Below, piece after piece: positions 1 through 7,564 of a stretch of 64,000 bases of DNA. Each line of letters begins with the position of its first letter. Positions within the stretch are counted from its first letter, which is position 1. The notes below the pieces were generated by a model, which saw only the letters and a list, made by a program, of their open reading frames with translations, did no database searches and was not told the origin of the DNA. The stretch is from an uncultured Eudoraea sp. (GTDB lineage: Bacteria; Bacteroidota; Bacteroidia; Flavobacteriales; Flavobacteriaceae): assembly GCF_947260015.1 (NCBI RefSeq), contig NZ_CAMYOM010000002.1, forward strand, positions 1 to 64,000. The letters are read 5' to 3'. The position numbers were made by a program, and so were the translations under genes.

Positions 1-15
1 ATATCAAAAAGTAGT

Positions 16-1899
16 TTAATATAAAACTCTAAACTTAATAGTGTTTTCTACTTTTTTGAGCGCTTTAATTACCTCTTTATTATAATCCCTGTCAAGATCC
101 GTGATAACATAGCCTACATCACTGTCGGTTGAGAGGTATTGTCCTGAAATATTCATCTCATAAGTAGCTAACACTTCATTAATTTTAGCCATTATACCAG
201 GGACATTTCTATGAATGTGCAAGAATCTATGTGCTCGATTCTGTTTTGGTAAACGAATATTGGGAAAGTTAACCGCATCGACTGTATTCCCTGAGTTCAC
301 GTAATACATAATCTTGTTGGGAACAAAATCAGCAATATCTCTCTGGGCCTCTTCGGTACTACCACCAATATGGGGGGTTAGAATAACATTGGGAATTCCC
401 TGCAATTCTGAGACAAATGGTCCATTAGACTTCGGCTCCAGGGGAAAAACGTCTATCGCTGCACCTCGTATTTTGCCATTTTTAAGTGCTTTTACCAAGG
501 CTGGTATTTCCACAACAAAACCTCTTGAAAGATTTAAAAGTATAGCCCCGTCACGCATTTGATTAATCTCCCGGTCACCTATAAAATTTATGTTAGCCTT
601 GTTATCATCAAGGTGCAGAGAAACCACGTCTGAAACATTTAATAAATCTTCCAGGGTTTCACATTTTACTGCATTGCCCATGGCCAGTCTGTCCTCAATA
701 TCGTAATAATAAACACGCATCCCAATTGCCTCAGCCAGCACAGATAATTGTTTGCCTATATTACCATAACCCACAATACCGAGGTTTTTACCCCGTATTT
801 CCCTTGAGTTAACAGCCGTTTTGTTCCATTCGCCATTATGTAATTCCATGCTTCGAGGAAATATATTGCGAAAGAGCATAATTATTTGACCAATGGCCAT
901 TTCAACTACCGATCGGGTATTACTGTACGGAGCATTGAATACCACCACTCCTTTCTTTTTACAATAATCGAGGTCTATTTGGCCGGTCCCGATGCAAAAT
1001 GCTCCAACCACCAATAATTTATTAGCCGCATCCAGAACCTTAGGAGTAAGTTTTGTTTTGGAACGGATTCCCAAGACGTGTACTCCCTTTATCTTTTCAA
1101 TAAGTTCATCTTCCGATAAACTTTGTTCTATGAGCTCTACTGAGAAACCATCTTCCGAAAGATTATCAAAAGCAGCCGGGTGCACATTTTCCAGTAAAAG
1201 TATCTTAATTCTGTTTTTTGGATAAGAAAGGCTTCTAGGCAGGTCGTTTACAAATAAAAACTCATCCAGATTAGGTGCTACATGATCTGCATTGTCAGCC
1301 GCTTTATTGCGATGGACATTTTCAGTATAGGCGAAAAATTTATGAGCAATTCCGGCTTCCCGCATTACATAATCACTATAACCATCCCCTATAACCTGTA
1401 CTTCACCTTCAAGATCGAGCTGCTTTAAACATTCAATTTTACCATTATGTGTAGCCAAAACATTCTTTTCGTCAAAACCTATAATGTTTCCTTCCTCATC
1501 AAATTCAAATGTATTCGCATATACCCTTTCAGATGGAATATTATATTCCTTAACGATGGGATCTATAAACTCTTTAAATCCGCATGAAATCACATAAATA
1601 TCGTCAGAGTACTTTTCAAAAAATTCCTTATTGGCAGCAATTGATTTTGAAATCTTTTGCTTTAACTCATCAACAAGAGGATCTAAATGATTCTTATTCG
1701 CTTTGAGGAGTTTAATTCTTCTTTCCAAGGATTCTGTAAAGGAAATATCCCCGTCAATTCCAAGGTTAGTTATTTCCTGTATTTCATGAATGACATCATC
1801 ACGATTAGACTTGCCCTGCAAAGTCATTTCGGCTAGTACATCCAGTGCTTCAACTCTGGTTAATGTACTATCAAAATCAAAAACATACTTTCTTCCCAC
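16..1899 (-). CDS. serA: Phosphoserine phosphatase-like HAD domain fused to D-3-phosphoglycerate dehydrogenase
   Basis: A 627-residue protein joining two steps of serine synthesis. Residues 1-220 form a HAD phosphatase of the SerB type: DFDST at 8-12 with nucleophile D8 and acid D10, S105 (motif II), K154 (motif III) and GDGYSD at 171-176. Residues 230-550 are an NAD-dependent phosphoglycerate dehydrogenase with the Rossmann loop VGYGNIG at 376-382, a catalytic Arg near 459 and His510 in TPHIGGS. Residues 557-627 are a C-terminal ACT domain, the usual site of serine feedback. The protein is about 200 residues longer than ordinary SerA because of the phosphatase. It would make the first and last steps of the pathway in one cytoplasmic polypeptide; the transaminase SerC is not in the window. 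A possible -7 element TACTTTTG lies at 1992-1999. Confidence 0.93.
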   Translation of the reverse strand: MGRKYVFDFDSTLTRVEALDVLAEMTLQGKSNRDDVIHEIQEITNLGIDGDISFTESLERRIKLLKANKNHLDPLVDELKQKISKSIAANKEFFEKYSDDIYVISCGFKEFIDPIVKEYNIPSERVYANTFEFDEEGNIIGFDEKNVLATHNGKIECLKQLDLEGEVQVIGDGYSDYVMREAGIAHKFFAYTENVHRNKAADNADHVAPNLDEFLFVNDLPRSLSYPKNRIKILLLENVHPAAFDNLSEDGFSVELIEQSLSEDELIEKIKGVHVLGIRSKTKLTPKVLDAANKLLVVGAFCIGTGQIDLDYCKKKGVVVFNAPYSNTRSVVEMAIGQIIMLFRNIFPRSMELHNGEWNKTAVNSREIRGKNLGIVGYGNIGKQLSVLAEAIGMRVYYYDIEDRLAMGNAVKCETLEDLLNVSDVVSLHLDDNKANINFIGDREINQMRDGAILLNLSRGFVVEIPALVKALKNGKIRGAAIDVFPLEPKSNGPFVSELQGIPNVILTPHIGGSTEEAQRDIADFVPNKIMYYVNSGNTVDAVNFPNIRLPKQNRAHRFLHIHRNVPGIMAKINEVLATYEMNISGQYLSTDSDVGYVITDLDRDYNKEVIKALKKVENTIKFRVLY

Positions 1900-1991
1900 G
1901 TCAATTATTTATTTAAATTTTCTCTTTTTGTCTAAATGACATTTTAAAGGTGCCGATAAAAAATCCAGCACCCAGGCCGAGAACTAAGCTG

Positions 1992-1999
1992 CAAAAGTA
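1992..1999 (-). promoter_or_regulatory. Putative -7 promoter element for the serA fusion gene
   Basis: TACTTTTG read on the minus strand matches the Bacteroidota -7 consensus TAnnTTTG. It lies 93 bases upstream of the start codon. No TTG -33 element is visible at 17-23 bases, so support is moderate. Confidence 0.4.
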
Positions 2000-2102
2000 A
2001 AAATTAATTCACATTGATGAAGGCGTTGGCTGAAATAAAACAAAATGGATTTAGATTAGAATAAAATTACTAAACCCATTATATTTTCATAGAAGGTAAA
2101 TT

Positions 2103-2798
2103 TTAGTAATTATAGATTATACCTGTAAGAATAGCTATTCCAAAACTGAGTAATGTTCCAATTAAAATATACTCTGTGAGTTTACGGCTATTGCTTTCTT
2201 TTAAATCGTTAAATCGAAATACTGATTTAGCCGTAATTAGCAGCCCTATTGCTTCCCATCTGCCCATGATAATGAAAATAAGAACAAATAAACGCTCAAT
2301 TATACCAATGTATTTTCCAGCATTGGGAAGTGATTTATGGTCCAAATTTATCTGATTAGACATTTTTTCCAAAAGAATACTCATTATAATGGCTGCAGGA
2401 TAAGTCACAAAAACTATAGCGGTTAAAAGGGCCCAGTCTATTTGCTGTATTAATGTGATAGTATGATCCATAAGATTACTGTAATAGGCGCATGTATACA
2501 ACACCCCTATATGCAGAAATTGATCTATAAAGAAAGGAATGCGCTTATTTTTAAATAGGGGCGTCGCATAAATTTTAAGCAAGTCGATAACATAATGAGA
2601 GAGTGCAATAATCAGGGCTATTTTCCAATACTCTATATTCCAAAGTAATAAGATAATGAGCAAAAAATGAATTAGGATATGAAGATATAGAAATCCGGAA
2701 GCAGCTTTCTTAACCTCTTTCTGAATAACCCATCGTTTTGGTTGTAAAAGAAAATCACCAATTATGTGAGCCAGAAAAAGTTTTATAAAAAGTATCAT
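2103..2798 (-). CDS. DUF3307 family integral membrane protein
   Basis: A 231-residue multi-pass membrane protein beginning with the motif HIIGDFLLQPKRW (about residues 11-23), the signature of DUF3307. Hydrophobic helices alternate with short loops to the C-terminus, and there is no signal peptide. Its start codon overlaps the stop of the upstream SatD-like gene by four bases (ATGA), so the two are translationally coupled. In known genomes DUF3307 proteins often accompany SatD-like proteins; the biochemical role of either is not established. Coupling suggests that the membrane protein is the output or partner of the soluble one, but that is inference. Confidence 0.8.
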   Translation of the reverse strand: MILFIKLFLAHIIGDFLLQPKRWVIQKEVKKAASGFLYLHILIHFLLIILLLWNIEYWKIALIIALSHYVIDLLKIYATPLFKNKRIPFFIDQFLHIGVLYTCAYYSNLMDHTITLIQQIDWALLTAIVFVTYPAAIIMSILLEKMSNQINLDHKSLPNAGKYIGIIERLFVLIFIIMGRWEAIGLLITAKSVFRFNDLKESNSRKLTEYILIGTLLSFGIAILTGIIYNY

Positions 2799-3406
2799 GA
2801 ATGGGGATTTTTATAGTTTTTGTCGTAATAATTTAAAAGGTCTTTGACCAGATCCAGTCGAGCTCTTTTATACCTTTGGCTTACAGCAGATTGTTGTATT
2901 TGCAGTTGATCCGATACTTCCTTTTGAGAAGCTCGCGGATTTTCCAGGGCCATTAAAATAATCTCTGCAGAAACAACACTCCAGGTATCCATAAAGTCCA
3001 ACCCCAATTTCAACATTAAATTAAGTGTCTCGTCTAATTGTGGATCGTCAGTTGCAATGGCCAGGGTTAGTTTTTTATCCTTTAACAGATTTAAGGTTCT
3101 TCCGGACCTTTGATAGGCAGAACCATTGGATTCACTAACACCAGCACCTCTAAAATCTTCATCGCCCAAGCCAATCGCAATTCTTACATCAAGGTGTTTA
3201 ATAGTTTTGATCAGAGCTTTTAATTGAATTGCCACTTCCAATGCTTTTTTAGGTGCAATTCGTATTTGAAATTCATCCCCCCTGTATATTTCCCAAACTC
3301 CCGGTGAATCGCCTAGTTTCATCAAAAAGTTTTTTAAAACTGCCATCCAGTCGGCGGTTTTATAACCTGCCGAATTAATGATGTCTCCGGTTAAAACTGC
3401 TATCAT
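2795..3406 (-). CDS. SatD-like protein: cyclase-like N-domain plus helix-turn-helix
   Basis: A 203-residue soluble protein of the SatD family. The N-terminal part has a strand ending in TGDII (D8), a hairpin RGDEF at 42-46, and a following strand VRIAIGLG (74-81) leading to an AYQRSGRTL segment. This order resembles the palm fold of class III or GGDEF nucleotide cyclases, with D8 and D44 placed like the two metal ligands; that is my reading, not an established assignment. Residues 160-183 form a helix-turn-helix (SQKEVSDQL then SAVSQRYKRA), as in sigma region 4-like DNA binders. It overlaps the DUF3307 gene by four bases. Three 28-bp-spaced repeats sit just upstream and may be its own operator. 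Confidence 0.75.
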   Translation of the reverse strand: MIAVLTGDIINSAGYKTADWMAVLKNFLMKLGDSPGVWEIYRGDEFQIRIAPKKALEVAIQLKALIKTIKHLDVRIAIGLGDEDFRGAGVSESNGSAYQRSGRTLNLLKDKKLTLAIATDDPQLDETLNLMLKLGLDFMDTWSVVSAEIILMALENPRASQKEVSDQLQIQQSAVSQRYKRARLDLVKDLLNYYDKNYKNPHS

Positions 3407-3422
3407 TTTTTATAAGCTTAAA

Positions 3423-3488
3423 TGCTAATATAAGTAAATATTAATTAATATGCTAATATATGTTATTATAAGTTATATTGCTAATATA
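3423..3488. repeat. Three direct TGCTAATATA repeats at exact 28-bp spacing, probable operator
   Basis: TGCTAATATA occurs at 3423-3432, 3451-3460 and 3479-3488, so each copy starts exactly 28 bases after the last. The array fills the 114-base gap between the SatD-like gene (start at 3406) and the end of the ICMT-like gene (3521). The last copy extends to a near-palindrome GCTAATATAGC (3480-3490). Regular spacing next to a gene encoding a helix-turn-helix protein suggests cooperative autoregulatory binding. No TAnnTTTG element is visible on the minus strand here. Confidence 0.6.
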
Positions 3489-3520
3489 GCAAAATCTTGT
3501 TAACAGCAATGTTTATTAAG

Positions 3521-3973
3521 TCAAAACCATCTTCTCACTTTTATACAATAGTGCTTATATTCTTTACCAAACAAACTGGCTAATGATAATTCTTCAGGTC
3601 GAATCTGAAAAGCGTTCATATAAGAAACAAAACCTGCAGCCAAAAGAACATTGAATGCATTGCCTAACCAGAGTGCCCAAGCTAATAATATTAGCAGCAA
3701 ACCCAAATACATTGGATTACGTGAGTACTTATAAATACCATTTGAGACCAAAGAAGAGGCTTTTGAAGGGTTTTTAGGATCTATGCTAGTCCTGGCCAGG
3801 TAGAACTGAATTAACGCGACACAACTAATTACTATTGCCAATATCAGTAATGCCTTAATTAGAACCCTTCTACCAAAAAAATCAAAATATCCAACCGGCA
3901 AAAATTCAGCTAACAGGTACATTAGGATTCCAAATATCAAAAAAACGATTGCAGGTGGCAGTTTAAGCTTCAT
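3521..3973 (-). CDS. Isoprenylcysteine carboxyl methyltransferase-family membrane protein
   Basis: A 150-residue integral membrane protein with helices near 8-25, 37-60 and 88-118. The segment GIYKYSRNPMYLG (79-91) and a late acidic pair (RPEE at 124-127) are characteristic of the ICMT/PEMT-like methyltransferase superfamily, where they bind S-adenosylmethionine and the substrate. Bacterial members of this size methylate small or lipid substrates that are mostly unknown; protein prenylation is not implied. It ends 114 bases before the SatD-like gene on the same strand and diverges from rdgB. Confidence 0.8.
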   Translation of the reverse strand: MKLKLPPAIVFLIFGILMYLLAEFLPVGYFDFFGRRVLIKALLILAIVISCVALIQFYLARTSIDPKNPSKASSLVSNGIYKYSRNPMYLGLLLILLAWALWLGNAFNVLLAAGFVSYMNAFQIRPEELSLASLFGKEYKHYCIKVRRWF

Positions 3974-4002
3974 AATAGAAAAATAGCAGCAAATAAAATT
4001 AC

Positions 4003-4010
4003 TACTTTTG
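4003..4010 (+). promoter_or_regulatory. Putative -7 promoter element for rdgB
   Basis: TACTTTTG matches the Bacteroidota -7 consensus TAnnTTTG, 41 bases ahead of the rdgB start codon. No clear -33 TTG is seen. Confidence 0.45.
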
Positions 4011-4050
4011 ACAAGGTCAGCAATCTTTTTTTTGTGAATTCCTCTAACTT

Positions 4051-4626
4051 ATGGATCTCGTTTTCGCCACACACAATGCAAATAAATTAAAAGAAGTAAG
4101 TTTATTGCTTCCCAAATCTATCCGACTTATTTCTCTGAAGGATCTTGGCTGCAATGAAGAAATACCGGAAACCGAGTCAACACTAGAAGCTAATGCACAA
4201 TTAAAAGCGGATTATATTACACATCATTATGGAATTTCATGTTTTGCTGATGATACAGGGCTTATCATAGATGCACTGAACGGAGCTCCGGGAGTCCATT
4301 CCGCGAGGTTTGCCGGTGAAGAGAAGGATTCAAAAAAAAACATGGAAAAAGTTCTGTTTGAGCTGAAAGACATCACATCCCGTACAGCCAGATTTAAAAC
4401 TGCAATAGCCCTAAATCTAGATAAAAAAAGAATCCTATTTGAAGGTGTTGTTGAAGGCACTATAACGAAAGAGAAAAAGGGTGCTGAAGGTTTTGGATAC
4501 GATCCAATCTTCATCCCAATAGGTTATGATCAAACCTTTGCTCAATTGCCTATTCAAATAAAAAATGAAATAAGCCATAGAGGAAAGGCTCTTCAAAAGC
4601 TAATTGCCTACCTTACAAATCATTGA
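4051..4626 (+). CDS. rdgB: Non-canonical purine NTP pyrophosphatase (RdgB/HAM1 family)
   Basis: A 191-residue cytoplasmic enzyme that hydrolyses dITP, ITP and XTP to the monophosphates, keeping deaminated purines out of DNA and RNA. Family motifs are all present: the N-terminal THNANK (7-12) for triphosphate binding, FADDTGL (65-71) with the catalytic acidic pair, GAPGVHSARFAG (78-89), FGYDPIF (148-154) and SHRGKA (175-180). The length is normal for the family. It stands alone between the divergent ICMT-like gene and the helicase gene. Confidence 0.95.
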   Translation: MDLVFATHNANKLKEVSLLLPKSIRLISLKDLGCNEEIPETESTLEANAQLKADYITHHYGISCFADDTGLIIDALNGAPGVHSARFAGEEKDSKKNMEKVLFELKDITSRTARFKTAIALNLDKKRILFEGVVEGTITKEKKGAEGFGYDPIFIPIGYDQTFAQLPIQIKNEISHRGKALQKLIAYLTNH

Positions 4627-4663
4627 ATATGTTAAGTTTAGTAACCATCTAAATAAATAAGAG

Positions 4664-4671
4664 TATCTTTG
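4664..4671 (+). promoter_or_regulatory. Putative -7 promoter element for the DEAD-box helicase
   Basis: TATCTTTG matches TAnnTTTG. Transcription would begin near 4677, giving a leader of about 108 bases before the start at 4785. The leader can form a weak stem between TGTTGC (4703-4708) and GCAACA (4745-4750), extendable with G-U pairs. Confidence 0.5.
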
Positions 4672-4784
4672 CCGCTTAAATTGAAGCCGCTGGTATAGCA
4701 TGTGTTGCGCTGAGTCTAATACGTTATAAGGATAATCGCTCTATGCAACATACATATTTGCGATTAGGTAAATTATAACATATT

Positions 4785-6584
4785 ATGACAAAATTTGAAG
4801 CATTGGGGCTTAATAGCGCCCTATTGAATGCTGTAACCGATTTAGGATTTGAAACTCCATCAGAGGTTCAGGAAAAATCCATCCCCCTTTTATTAGAAGA
4901 TGAAATAGATTTGGTGGCTCTGGCCCAAACCGGAACGGGTAAAACCGCTGCATTTGGGTTTCCCTTAATTCAAAAAATAGACAGTGGAAGCAGAACTACA
5001 CAGGGCTTAATATTATCTCCAACCCGAGAGCTTTGTTTGCAAATCACCAATGAAATACAATTGTATTCAAAATACGTCAAGGGGTTGAATACAGTGGCTA
5101 TTTATGGAGGTGCAAGTATAACTGATCAGGCACGGCAAATAAAGCGAGGTGCGCAAATCGTTGTCGCTACCCCAGGTAGAATGAAGGATATGATTGGCCG
5201 TGGAATCATTGATATCTCCAAAATTGACTATTGCATTCTTGATGAAGCAGATGAGATGTTAAACATGGGGTTCTATGAAGATATTAAGGACATTCTTTCC
5301 AATACACCCAAAGACAAATCAACCTGGCTTTTTTCAGCTACTATGCCAAGGGAAGTAGCTACAATAGCTAAAAAGTTTATGCACAACCCAACGGAAATTA
5401 CCGTGGGGACCAAAAATTCTGGTGTGGATACTGTGCAGCATGAATATTATGTCGTTGGCGGACGCGATAGGTATTCTGCATTAAAACGTCTTTCTGATTC
5501 TAATCCGGGTATTTTTTCGGTGGTCTTCTGCCGAACCAAACGTGATACGCAACGAGTGGCCGAAAAGTTAATTGAAGACGGATATAACGCCGGGGCACTG
5601 CATGGCGATTTAAGCCAAAATCAGCGCGACCTTGTAATGAGTTCTTTCCGTAAAAAACAAATTCAAATGTTGGTGGCCACAGATGTTGCGGCCCGTGGAA
5701 TAGATGTAGACGATATCACCCATGTAATTAATTATCAACTGCCCGATGAAATAGAAATCTACACTCATAGGAGTGGACGTACCGGAAGAGCAGGTAAATC
5801 TGGTATTTCGATGGTGATTGTCACCAGAAGCGAATTGAGAAAAATTCATGCTATAGAGAAAAAAATACGACAAGATTTTATAGCTAAAAAAATACCTACC
5901 GGAATCGAAATTTGTGAGATTCAATTGTATCATTTGGCTAATAAAATCCGTACCACAGAAATAAATGAAGAAGTAAGTAATTATTTACCGGCCATTAACG
6001 ACGTCCTGGAAGGCCTTGACAGGGATGAATTAATCCAAAAAATTGTTTCAGTAGAATTTACCCGTTTTTTTAATTACTACAATAAAACCAAGGATCTTAA
6101 TTCCGCTGAACCTGATCGCGGAGAACGAAGAAAAGGCAGGGAGTCTGGCGATTTTTCGAGTAACGGATCTGTTCGTTATTTTATAAATGTAGGAGAGCGC
6201 GATGGGTATGACTGGATGTCCCTAAAGGACTTTTTAAAGGATACGCTTCATCTGGGCAAAGACGATTTGTTTAAAGTAGATGTTAAAGAAAGTTTTTCCT
6301 TTTTCAATACAGAAGCAGCGCTTAAGGATCAAATTTTGGAAACATTTACTGATTTTAAGATAAAAGGACGATTTGTAAACGTTGAAGTCTCTAATAGTCC
6401 AGGAGGTGGAGGACGAAGAAGGGATAGAGGACCAGGGAAGAGTAAAGACAGCAGGGACCGGGATAGAGGTCGGGGGAAAAAAAGGGAAGGTAGCTTTTCA
6501 AAAAGTGGATCAAGAAGATCAGGATCCAAACAGGGTTCATCGTCCGGAAATAGACGAAGTAAAAAAAGAGATGGTTTTTATTAG
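4785..6584 (+). CDS. ATP-dependent DEAD-box RNA helicase with DbpA-type RNA-binding domain and RG-rich tail
   Basis: A 599-residue RNA helicase of the DeaD/CsdA group, likely acting in ribosome assembly and RNA remodelling, especially in the cold. Ordered motifs: Q motif GFETPSEVQ (21-29), AQTGTGKT (47-54), PTREL (79-83), TPGRM (129-133), DEAD (153-156), SAT (184-186) and HRSGRTGR (328-335). Residues 464-535 resemble the DbpA C-terminal RRM, which binds structured RNA. From 540 on the chain is a disordered Gly/Arg/Lys/Ser-rich tail, which would bind RNA nonspecifically. A roughly 108-base leader precedes the gene. Confidence 0.95.
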   Translation: MTKFEALGLNSALLNAVTDLGFETPSEVQEKSIPLLLEDEIDLVALAQTGTGKTAAFGFPLIQKIDSGSRTTQGLILSPTRELCLQITNEIQLYSKYVKGLNTVAIYGGASITDQARQIKRGAQIVVATPGRMKDMIGRGIIDISKIDYCILDEADEMLNMGFYEDIKDILSNTPKDKSTWLFSATMPREVATIAKKFMHNPTEITVGTKNSGVDTVQHEYYVVGGRDRYSALKRLSDSNPGIFSVVFCRTKRDTQRVAEKLIEDGYNAGALHGDLSQNQRDLVMSSFRKKQIQMLVATDVAARGIDVDDITHVINYQLPDEIEIYTHRSGRTGRAGKSGISMVIVTRSELRKIHAIEKKIRQDFIAKKIPTGIEICEIQLYHLANKIRTTEINEEVSNYLPAINDVLEGLDRDELIQKIVSVEFTRFFNYYNKTKDLNSAEPDRGERRKGRESGDFSSNGSVRYFINVGERDGYDWMSLKDFLKDTLHLGKDDLFKVDVKESFSFFNTEAALKDQILETFTDFKIKGRFVNVEVSNSPGGGGRRRDRGPGKSKDSRDRDRGRGKKREGSFSKSGSRRSGSKQGSSSGNRRSKKRDGFY

Positions 6585-6658
6585 TTAATTGTATATTAAA
6601 AAATGTGCCAAGGCATCAATTTTTATTTTATTCGTATTATAAATTAGCATTGCACTAA

Positions 6659-7438
6659 ATGAGGAAGTATTTATTGTGCTTGTTTTCATTAATCGGCTTT
6701 GCCGGGATATCACAGGAAAATGAAGCTGAGCAGAAAGAAGAAGAATTTCAGGCAGTAGTCATTAACGCACAATCCAATACTCCTTTGGAAAGTGTACATG
6801 TAATAAACCTAAACAAGGTTGTAGGTACTATAACCAACTCCAGGGGTGAATTCTCTCTGAAAGCCTCTGTTAACGATACGCTTTACTTCTCGTATTTAGG
6901 ATTTAAATCTCAGAAAATTCGTGTTACGAATGATATGTTTAAGTTTAAAAACACCGAGATTGCACTCACGGAGCTTGCCTATGCTCTGGAAGAAGTAGTT
7001 GTTAGGCCATACCAATTAACCGGCTATATTGAAATTGATATAAAAAATCTGCCTATTAATACATCATATCAATATAGCATCTCCGGATTACCCACCAGCT
7101 ATGAGGCTGGAAGTAAAAATCCGAGTGCGGTAACAAAGGTATTAGGCTCAATTCTTAATCCGGCGGATCTTCTTCGAAATTTATTTGGTAAACAACCCAA
7201 CCAGATGAAAAAATTGAGGCTAATAAAAGATGATGATGACATTAGAGATCTCCTTGCCTCCAAATTTGATCGTGAAACACTTACAGAACTATTGCAAATT
7301 GATGAATTTGACATTAATGATATCCTCTCTAATTGCAATTATTCAACCTCCTTTATAAAAACAGCCAATGATTTGCAAATATTGGATGCAATTAGCAGTT
7401 GTTATGAAGAATTTAAAGTACTTAACAGAAAAAAGTAA
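6659..7438 (+). CDS. Exported protein with carboxypeptidase-like regulatory domain
   Basis: A 259-residue protein with a short N-terminal signal peptide (about residues 1-18) followed by a beta-sandwich carboxypeptidase-D regulatory-like domain (about 30-115). The domain shows the usual pattern of a transition sequence, NSRGEFSL and YLGFKSQ. Such domains are common on Bacteroidota TonB-dependent proteins, but here no receptor barrel follows. The C-terminal half (about 115-259) is helical, acidic in places (DDDDIRDLL), and I recognise no domain in it. Function unknown; probably periplasmic or envelope associated. Confidence 0.75.
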   Translation: MRKYLLCLFSLIGFAGISQENEAEQKEEEFQAVVINAQSNTPLESVHVINLNKVVGTITNSRGEFSLKASVNDTLYFSYLGFKSQKIRVTNDMFKFKNTEIALTELAYALEEVVVRPYQLTGYIEIDIKNLPINTSYQYSISGLPTSYEAGSKNPSAVTKVLGSILNPADLLRNLFGKQPNQMKKLRLIKDDDDIRDLLASKFDRETLTELLQIDEFDINDILSNCNYSTSFIKTANDLQILDAISSCYEEFKVLNRKK

Positions 7439-7448
7439 GGTAGAAGTT

Positions 7449-7511
7449 AAGGCTCCATTTCCAGTATAAATACTTGATATAGGAATAGCCTTATGAAACA
7501 ATTTTAAGGCT
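7449..7511 (+). promoter_or_regulatory. Alternative RNA pairings between two genes, possible terminator
   Basis: AGCCTT (7487-7492) can pair with an upstream AAGGCT (7449-7454), or, extended to AGCCTTA, with a downstream TAAGGCT (7505-7511) followed by TTTT. The second stem resembles a weak intrinsic terminator; the first would exclude it. The element lies between the regulatory-domain gene and the amylase gene. Confidence 0.35.
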
Positions 7512-7564
7512 TTTGAAATAAATTTTATTTTTCCGCATTCATTTTATAGCTTTAGACAAAATCT

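Noticed and set aside
1900-2000. A hydrophobic frame on the minus strand reading like the end of a small membrane protein (LGLGAGFFIGTFKMSF)
   Set aside because: The frame runs from an upstream TGA to a TAA with no ATG or GTG before the hydrophobic part; it also overlaps the probable serA promoter.
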